Shown piece by piece: positions 56,212-64,000 of a DNA stretch of 64,000 nt. Below the pieces are notes generated by a model that saw only the letters and a program-made list of their open reading frames with translations, searched no databases and had not been told where the DNA came from. The stretch lies in contig CM024760.1 of NCBI GenBank assembly GCA_014218235.1, positions 67,396,961 through 67,460,960 of the forward strand, written 5' to 3'. The position numbers and the translations under genes are program-made. Source of the stretch: Colocasia esculenta. Lineage: Eukaryota; Streptophyta; Magnoliopsida; Alismatales; Araceae. How positions within the stretch are numbered: the first letter of the stretch is position 1; each line of letters starts with the position of its first letter.

Positions 56212-59200
56212 TGTAGCACCCCGGAAATTTTAATTACATAAAAATTTAAATAAATGAAAATAAATAAATTCCATAATATCAGAGTATTTAAAACATACGT
56301 ATCATTATCGTATGTGCTAAAAAATATCAGAAAAATCCATAAAATTATAAATCAACCCCACACATTATTCCTAAGGGTTCCACGAAGAAATTTGTGCAAC
56401 AAAAAATCCAACTAACCATGTGTACATCACATGGTGACCGATTATCCAAATAAGGAAACAAGTCAGAAAACCGTTAACACGGAAATATGATGCAATTATA
56501 AATTAATAAAAATATTGGAGAGACTTTCAACATTATATATTAATGACCCAATATCATAATTGGGCCAATGGACAACATTTGGCCCAAAAATCAAATGGAG
56601 CAAGAAAATGCTTGGAAATTCGTAGCTTAAATAAGCTGAAATTAGAAAGAGTCAAATTAGAGTTGAATTTGGATGAGAACATGCATTCTTCGAAACCCAA
56701 ATTCATGCCTAGCCATCCTTTGGGATTGCTTGATGGCCAAGGCACTCCAATAGAGGAAGAAATCCTCAAATTAGGAAAGTAACAAGCCAAAACCGCAACC
56801 ATAGTTTCTTTGTCATAATAGGACTCCTAAACACCATGGTTGTTTAAATACTATCCATTAAACCATAGGGATGAGTTTTACAACTTGTTGGGGTCGTGTG
56901 GAGGAGTGCTGGGTAGTTGGGGAGCTGTTGATCGACCACAAGAAAGTCATCTTCTTCCCCTATTTGTCTGCTACGACCTGTGCAAACCGTACCCTTGGAG
57001 TCGAGCAAAGGTAGGTCAAACCTAAATCCCATCGTGCAAGGCTTATACTCCTGGAAAGAGGGTCAAATCTATATTCTAACCCAAGTGGAATGCCGAATTT
57101 CCATGCAGTATACATGGAGTATTAAGCGTTCTTCAAACAGTGGTCTGAACAAAGGATTTCTGAAGAACGAGACTTCATCAACCCAGAAGGTAGGTTTTCT
57201 CGAGCCAAACCTTAACAAATCTTATACCAATGTGTAGAGAATCAAGTCTAGTTTCATGTCCAGTTAGTTTCATCAAATTCCAACAAGTAGATTTTGAATT
57301 ATAGGTGTTTTGCCAAAGTCACGCGTGTTAGGGTCTTTTCTATTCAAGTCAATTTATCATGCATCTCGAGGTTGTTTAAAATTATTTAAAAATCTCATTT
57401 CTCTCCTCTGTCATGTTCCTAACAACTTTCATGTTGAGACTTTTGTCCGAAAAGCCCTAGTTTAGGAGATATAAGCGTTGCATGAGTCATACCCCTGTGT
57501 TCCTGCATTTTGTTCGTTTTCGGTCTGCTCCTTGAAACGCGTCCGGTCCCAAGGATGCGTTTAAAGCCTCTAGTGTCGCGACACTGCTGGGTGACACGAC
57601 CATCTGAAAGGCATCCAGGAGACCCGACACGTTTAAGCCGTTGACGGGTCAACGGCCCGCGTGGGTTTACGCGTCGCCTAGGAGTCAGCACCCTTCTAAA
57701 CCGCAGTGGCCGGCCCAGACGCATTTCATAAAGTTTTCCCACCCAGAGTTCTTATTAAACAATTTCCGTTGATGCATCCATGTCCCTCGAGGTGATTTGA
57801 ACCTTAACGCGGCCAGGCATGTGGACGCGATTTGCCTTCTTCAAGGTTTCGACTGTTTTGACTGTACAATACATTTTTAAATGCGTCCACTGTACAAGAC
57901 ACGTATTTATATGCTTACCCGAGGTCAGTTTAACATGTTTACAAGTGTATAATTTGTATATCTTGGGTCTGATCATTACATGATGTCTTTTTAATGGATT
58001 CAAAGTGTTTAACCCATTTAAAAAGTATTAATTACACGAACAATATTCTAATTGCTTTCTTAATGATGTGACCATTCATGCAACTTTTGATTCACTCTTT
58101 GTACTGTTGTAGCTTATTAAAATGATAATCTGTTATCTTAAAATCTTGCAATCCATGTTTAGTTATAGTGTATAGTTTTATGTCATGTTGTCATGCTAAG
58201 TGCTTTCCGCGAGTTTGAAACTGATGGATTGTGGATTGAGATGCGTACATCACTACACACTTGCACATCTAGGCAGCCCTTTCTTGGGTATTTGGAAGCT
58301 CTCTATCGGTCATTCCGAATCGATAAGACTAGCGACCTTTTCTCTAAGACCTCCGTAAATGTCCGCTCTCTGTGGATTCCCACATGGAGGCTGAGTTGGT
58401 TGTACCATTGAAGTTCCCTAGAGATAGCGTGCACTTCCTCTCTCATTTTGTTCTCGTGAGTGTGATTTACAACCTAGATTAAAGCCATTAATGTAAAGGT
58501 TGAACTAAAGTATAAATAGTACTGTTATGCTGCCAAATTTATCTCTTGACCATTTGTTATCATGAAATCATGTTCAATTTACTTATTACTTGTTCTCATC
58601 ATCATCATGAACATGACATTACACATGCTTACATCTTGAAACTCTCATTGGCCATTATTAATGACTATGGGTATCTACATTTAAAATTTAAGTGAGATGC
58701 TGATCGGGCACGGCGATTGTCCAAGGGCTCTAGTCTAGCCCCAATGACGGAGAGTCGTAAATATACTGTTAACCATGGGGTATAATGATTACTATTGTTG
58801 CATCTGTGCTGGGAGTCGTGCGTGCGTGTTGAATGATAGATACAATAAACACATACACGTGTCCTAGTGTACATTCTTGATGGATCTTTTCTTGGTGTAC
58901 ATTAGTGTCTACATGCCTAATTAATGTTACATGATCGTGCTCGTGCATTCTTGCTTGCTTGCGTGATATGGCTATCCTGCATTTATTGCAATTAGTGATA
59001 TCTCGCGTTCTTGAAAGCTATTGACATCAAGTGAAATCTTGCGTGCTTGTACAAAGTGATATATTGCTAGTTCTATCTTGCTATATCCTTCTAGATCTTG
59101 TTCTATCATAATAACTCTATCTCGCTTGTTCATGTATCATGTTTTAATGAGTTTTATTCGTACATGCATATCATGACATTCATCGTTCTTACCTAGTTCT

Positions 59201-59661
59201 AAATTGTTAATCACTTATATCATTGCCCGCACATTGAGATATAAATCCTACTTGGTAGTTTGTCCATTCCCTACTTTTAACCATTCTAGGTGACTATGAC
59301 ATTCAAGAGGAAGAGCAAGTCGAGGATTGGAATGTGTTCAAGTGATAAGCGTTCCAAATATGAGTCTATCTATAGTTAGTTTATTTTGAGTGTTAGAACG
59401 TGTAGTAGGAAGTGAGGAATAAATGTACCTTTTCTTTTTATTGAGTTTTAGTCCTATAATAGTTTCCATTTGGAATACAATGAGTTGAGATTTGAATACA
59501 AGATTAGTTGAGTTCAATATTTGGGCCTGTGATGATGTATACTGTTATACATTTAGTGTGTGCTAGCTAGAGGCTTATTTGCCGACTGTTCACGTCTCAG
59601 GATATCGTCTCGAATCTTTCCGCATTAATAATATCCGCTGCGTAATTCTCGAGACGTGACA
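56212..59661 (+). repeat. 3' LTR of gag-only element (3,450 bp)
   Basis: Full-length match to the interrupted 5' LTR. Holds the empty CACTA target site (CAT at 58612-58614 in GAACATGACATTAC). Ends GAGACGTGACA. Unusually long for a gypsy-type LTR. Confidence 0.92.
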
Positions 59662-61110
59662 CAGGCAGCAGTGTGTGTTGTAGAGCACAAACTCAGTCGC
59701 CCCGATCAGTCGCAACTCCACACCGGGTGCTAGTCATGTCTGTCGATCTTTGGCTAGAAGAGGCGTTGGAGTACAAGTAAACATGTTCCTGGGCATGCTT
59801 CAGAGATGATCACACCAATGTGCGCACGTCTTGAGTTGTGGCACACGATTTGCCACGCGCCCTTCTAAGCCTACCAAGCCATCCATATGATGGAGCTGGC
59901 TCTTGGAAAAGATCCGGGACGAGCTGGTAGCTTCGTTATTCACATCAAACATAAAGTGCAAGTCAGTCCAACAAGTGAATAATAACATGGAGCCATAGGG
60001 AGGCCTACCCAAGTTGGCCGTCGTGAGCCCATTATAGAGGAAGGCTAGCACCGCCGGTTCCAGTCTCTCTCTTTCCCATATGTCGTAGACTGCGCTCAGT
60101 TGCTCCTCTTCAAGCACATTGTTCGTTGATGGAAAGAGGAGCTCACCCGCCAAGCATATGGAGAACACCTTCATCACTTTTTCTAGCGTCGTGTCATCCT
60201 CAGCTCTTGGTATCTCCTTCATGGTCAAAGCCGCTAGCTTTTGCAGATTTATCCCGTTGCTGGCTTGGACGTCCTAGGCCGCTCTTCCGCTCCCCATGAA
60301 GCTCTCTAGCACTTCCTTGCTAGTAATGCTTCTTGGAATGATGGCCATCTCGTCCTCATATCCTCTCTTCATCTTCTTTAAGCCTAGCAATATTTCAACT
60401 TCTTCCAATAGGATGGTTGCATGAAAGGTTTTGAAGAGGAAGGTGTGGGTTTGTGGATGCCATAATTCTACATGTGCACCCATGGCCGCCCAATCAAGGT
60501 GGGTCTCATGGTATCGTTTGGCATGGACAACAAGATTTAGGATTCCCCACCTAGAGAGGAAGGCTTTCATGTCCAGGCTAATGAAGGCTGTCAATTTTTT
60601 GAGCCATGGGAGACGCATGTATCTCCTCGTACCTGGGAAAAGTGGATAATCCTATAGGAGACAAGGTGTGATTTATCACGGTTATGGTGTGAGGAATATG
60701 ACAAAAAGTTGGTTTGGCCATGATAGAGGATGGTGTATGCATACATAGAGATGGGTGATATGGGATTGGCGCATGAAGACATGGGTATAGGAATTTGGCC
60801 ATGAGAAGAGGTGGCATATGGAGATTGGCGCATGATGAGCATGGGTTATGACACATGGTCATGGGTAGATAGGTTAGACCAGTTGGAAGTAGAAGAAAAA
60901 GAGAAAAGAAAATAAAAGAAAGATAGAGGGAAAGAACAAGAAAAGCAAGAGCATGTAAGAACAGTGAAGAACAAGATGAATCAATGCATAAAATCACATG
61001 AACCTACCAATTTCCTGAATTGGCTTGCATATGTGCCGATCAATCTTGCTCAATCTCAGAAAACCTTCAGATCTTTGTCTCTTGGATTGGGGTCCTCCAG
61101 CATGCTCTAT
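59662..61110 (-). pseudogene. PMD-type gene A, copy 2, 5' part
   Basis: Exon 1 lies at about 61110-61005 (GGPQSKRQRSEGFLRLSKI), resembling GGPKRTQTSFSELLRL of A1, and ends at a GTAGGT donor. The main exon from about 60650 reads LFPGTRRYMRLPWLKKL, then AHVELWHPQTHTFLFKTF, TILLEEVEILLGLKKMK and SITSKEVLESFMGSG. It continues KVMKVFSICLAGELLFPS, LEPAVLAFLYNGLTTANLG and SMLLFTCWTDLHFMF. The WHPQTHTF and EEVEILLGL motifs are PMD hallmarks and align with A1 throughout. Only two or so breaks (a stop at 60272 and the insertion point) make it better kept than A1. The 3' end is at 37463-37710 across the inserted element. Confidence 0.7.
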
Positions 61111-62287
61111 GGCCTCTCTCCTCCTCCTCTTCTTCTTCTTGCTTGATGGATTGAATTCTGATCTTTATAGAGTGTGGAGAGCATGAAAAGAGTTGGGGGA
61201 GGGAGTCTTTAAACCCCCATGGCCACACAAGCCCGGTGCAAGCCCATAACATAGCAAGAAATGCAAAACACTCATGTCGTCGCGATTTCAAGGTTCCATT
61301 TATTAAATTTGGAAAGAATCAATCGATATTGGAAGTGTTTGAAACGCGTCGGACTATGTCAACATGATTCTAAAACCTGCTATAATCAATGTTTGGAAAT
61401 GCTTAATCGAAGTAAGTGAATCTTATTAAACGCAACGCTTTAGTTGGTCGCGATTCATATCAATAGGTCACGACTGTGTCTGTCGAGATTTATAACATTT
61501 AGCTCTCCAAGGCCATTGTTTTGAATATAACCCCGCACTACGGCGAAGTCCTGACACACTGGAGAGTTAAATTCCGAGCTAAGAAGGACAACCATTCACT
61601 TTCAAGCTACTTCAAGTCTTCATCCATTGGAGCTCGGTGTTCTTCATCACAAGCCATGGGAGGGAGAGGAGGCTTCTACCACTTAATCCAAGCACTTCAA
61701 TAGACTCTCTTCAGCAGATTTTTCATTCCCCTCTTTCATTCTTTACTCCATTCTTAGTGCATTCATCACTTGCACACACACAACACACCATTTCTTTAAC
61801 ACCTACATTTTTAGGTGTTTAACACCACCTCTCCAAGGTGTGTTCAAGCCCATGTTATTGTGTTTTCTTCATATTTTTGTGAATTCAATACTACACAACT
61901 TGAACTAGTCTCTTTGTCACGTGTTTGCTTGTTTCTCTATTTTTGCAAGGTAACCATCGAGCTAGAATCTTCTCTGCCTGCCAGCTGGTTGGAAAAGTAG
62001 GAGTCAACCCACCAACATTTCAATATCTCGTGATCTTTGGGTGAAGGTAAGTAACACTTCGTACTTTGCTCACTCCTTCGGTACCCTCGTGTACCTAGCG
62101 ATCAAACTCCATCTTCGTGCACATACGCACTCTCTTCCTCTTCTTCTTCCACGCACGTTTATCTTGTTTCTTTAAAAAGTTCTTCTTTTTTTAATTACTC
62201 TTTGTGGAGTGTTTAAAAAAAAAGCACATTCACAAATTCTTTCTATCAACACCTATTATTTTCTTTTCTTTAAAAATTTCTCTTTTT
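61111..62287. other. upstream region of A2 and unassigned sequence
   Basis: 61260-61500 has TCGCGATT and GTGTCTGTCG words like those upstream of the other PMD genes. A pyrimidine-rich segment precedes A2 (minus). From 61500 to 62287 I see no domain. There is a weak tandem duplication of a TTTTTTTAATTA...GCACA(T/A)TCACAA block at 62182-62235 and 62277-62332. Confidence 0.4.
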
Positions 62288-63753
62288 TTAATTATTCTTT
62301 GTTGAATGTTTTGAAACAAAATGCACAATCACAAGAGTGACATGTGGGAACTGACAGAATTCTAATCGAATTCCCGGTTTGGGTTTGGCGCTCAAACCAC
62401 TAATCTGAAAAAAACCTAAATGAAAAGGATCAGAACACTTAACACGAAGGTTCAAAATCAGAAATGGGGATCCAATCGACATGTCGTTCGCTCCGGCACA
62501 ATTGGGTGGGTGAGATTGATTGTGGGAACTGACAGAATTCTAATCGGATTGCTAATTTGGGTTCGGCACGTGAACCACTAATCTTAAAAAAAACTAAATG
62601 AAAAGGATCAGAACATGCAACCCGGGGGTCCAAAATCAGAAATAGGGATCCGATCGGCGTGCCGTTTCCTCCAACACGAATGGGTGGGTGAGAGTGGCGT
62701 GTGGGAACTGACGGAATTCTAATCGGATTCTCGGTTTGTGTTCGGTGCTTAAACCATTAATCTTAAAAAAAACATAAATGAAAAGTATCAGAACATGCAG
62801 CTCGGTGGTCCAAAATAAAAAATAGGGATCTGATCGGCATGTCGTTCACTCTGACACGACTCAGTTGGTGATAGTGATGTGTGGGAACTGACGAAATTCT
62901 AATCAGATTCCTGTTTGGGTTCGACGCTCAAACCACTAATCTTCAAAAAAAAAAACCAAGTGTAAAGGATCAGAAATACTTTCTAATTAAACTTAGTGAA
63001 TATTCATATATTTTGAATTTAAATATTTGAAAAATAATGTTTAAATATTATTTTTTATTTATGCTTCTAATGTTTGTTTTTATAATATAAGATCTTCCAT
63101 CACCTAACGATCATGAGGCACGGAGAGTGGACAATCCAACAGATCATTCTTGATTTTTATTTGTTATTATTGTGGATGTTTCATATTTGTTGTGATTGAT
63201 GATTTTATGTTAATTATTATTTATTATGGATGTTTCGATGAATATTATTTTTAGCAGGTTTTTCAATTTATCATTGTTATTTAATTATATTCATAAAAAC
63301 TTTAAAAAGATTATTTCCGATGGATTTGTCGACGGCGTATTTCTGTCGGAAAAAACGTCGGCAGACAAGATTGCCGATGGAAAGTATCCGTCTGCAAAAC
63401 CATCAGACTTTTCGATAGTTTACCGACGAATATTTATGTCAGAATGTACCTACTTCTGACGCTCTTGTCCGTCGGCAAGCCTGTCGAAAATTCCGACGAA
63501 TTTATTGATCGAGTTATCTATCAGAATTTACCGACGGATTTATTTCATCGATAAATTGGTCGGAAGCTTTATTTTTCAAACCGATTTTTTTGACGACTAT
63601 TTAAGTCAGAAATACTGACAGATTTACCGATGGATTTTCTTACCGTCGGTAATTTCTAACACTTTATACTCGACGGATTGTTTCCGACAGTCAGTAGCCA
63701 GAAAGTGGTTGGAAGGCTTCTTTTCCGATAGATTTCCAACGGATTTCCGACAT
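62288..63753 (+). mobile_element. truncated CACTA 3' end, related to the complete element
   Basis: It has the same layout as 49860-53542: a tandem array, a last exon with the DHEARRVDNPTDHS-type end (63090-63155; compare DDEARTADDPADLC), AT-rich sequence, then CCGACGGA-like subterminal words (63317-63745). No TIR or TGTAGTG end is found on the right, where copia-type LTR sequence starts, and no transposase body on the left. It is an old, truncated member of the same subfamily. Confidence 0.75.
62335..62995 (+). repeat. ~179-bp tandem array, about 3.7 copies, in the CACTA fragment
   Basis: GTGGGAACTGACAGAATTCT-type starts at 62343, 62522, 62699 and 62879 (spacing 177-180). Words such as GATCCGATCGGCGTGCCGTT, GGGTGGGTGAGAGTGGCGTG and CCGGGGGTCCAAAATC align with the 182-bp array at 49860-52825, so the two arrays share an ancestor. 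Confidence 0.88.
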
Positions 63754-64000
63754 GAACTTGAGAGCACAGGCAAATGTTCTTCATCTGTGTGTGTGTTTTT
63801 GAGTGTTGATTGATTTGCACAAGTGTTCTATGCAGATTAATCTATATCAGAGATTGTGTCTGATTTTTGTTAGATCAAGATGTAGCCTTATATGTCCTAG
63901 AGGGGGGGGTGAATAGGAATTCTTGCACTTTAAAAAATTTATCTGAAAGTAAGATAACACAAGATAGTATTGTTAGTTCTTGGTGTAGGGTGAGTGAAAT
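63753..64000 (-). repeat. copia-type (SIRE/Maximus-like) LTR, partial
   Basis: The tract CTAGAGGGGGGGGTGAATAGGAATTC (two halves around 63900-63925), which on minus reads CTATTCACCCCCCCC, is a hallmark near the end of many plant copia LTRs. The LTR continues beyond the window. The left edge, TGAACTTGAGAG at about 63753, directly follows CACTA subterminal sequence. Family assignment is tentative. Confidence 0.5.

Larger units (their letters stand above)
37711..59661 (+). mobile_element. gag-only LTR retrotransposon (TR-GAG type) carrying a CACTA insertion
   Basis: Two LTRs of about 3.45 kb start TGTAGCACCCC and end GACGTGACA. Between them is an internal region of only 1,621 bp (54591-56211) with a PBS, one gag gene and a polypurine tract, but no protease, RT, RNase H or integrase. 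The gag resembles that of chromoviruses, so a related autonomous element probably supplied the enzymes. It inserted in PMD gene A2. Flanks CAGGT/CAGGC are a near-perfect 5-bp duplication. Many differences between the LTRs show it is old. Confidence 0.85.

Overview
The window is a nested stack of plant transposable elements. I found no convincing host gene, rRNA, tRNA or CRISPR array. The Ty1/copia, Ty3/gypsy (chromovirus, Athila and Tat types), CACTA and Mutator-type MITE families, plus plant mobile domain (PMD) genes, point to the nuclear genome of a flowering plant with a large repeat fraction. The species cannot be named from this sequence. Almost every coding region is broken by frameshifts or stops. 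A 100-base N gap at 34033-34132 separates two blocks.

Block 1 (1-34032). Positions 1-1502 are the 5' end of a minus-strand copia element (LTR 225-1502, PBS, first gag codons). It is inserted in the RNase H region of a plus-strand chromovirus whose pol and LTR run to about 4.47 kb. A truncated minus-strand Athila-type element follows (gag 4480-6054, tRNA-Asp-like PBS 7200-7217, LTR 7218-9823). Next is GC-rich LTR-like sequence (9826-11000) and the chromodomain end of a minus-strand chromovirus. That chromovirus is split by a complete 20,472-bp Tat-type element (11292-31763, 5-bp duplication GCGGT on both sides); the rest of its pol lies at 31769-34032. The Tat element runs on the minus strand: 5' LTR 30302-31763, gag, protease with G-patch, RT, RNase H, integrase, 3' LTR 11292-14073. 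It also carries two antisense intron-containing PMD genes, called A1 (15496-16964) and B1 (17464-20067). A 1,274-bp copia solo LTR (11672-12945, duplication TCAAC) sits inside its 3' LTR.

Block 2 (34133-64000). A second A-B pair of PMD genes lies on the minus strand (B2 34133-37004; A2 split between 37463-37710 and 59662-61110). A2 is interrupted by a gag-only LTR element (37711-59661) with LTRs of about 3.45 kb. The first LTR of that element carries a complete 13,439-bp CACTA element (40104-53542, duplication CAT), and the CACTA carries a 109-bp MITE (42413-42521, 9-bp duplication). The nest is therefore four levels deep. The CACTA encodes TNP2-like and TNPA-like transposases and a B3-like ORF. 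It also has a tandem array of micro-exons and a 182-bp satellite array inside the last TNPA-like intron. A truncated relative of this CACTA, with its own ~179-bp array, lies at 62288-63753, and another copia-type LTR begins at about 63753.

The most notable points are: (i) the repeated antisense A-B pair of PMD genes linked to a Tat retrotransposon; (ii) a short hairpin motif (GCGACA, 7-nt loop, TGTCGC) that recurs in the Tat LTRs and next to the PMD genes; (iii) the micro-exon array, in which most units carry their own splice sites; (iv) the satellite array conserved in the same intron of two CACTA elements.
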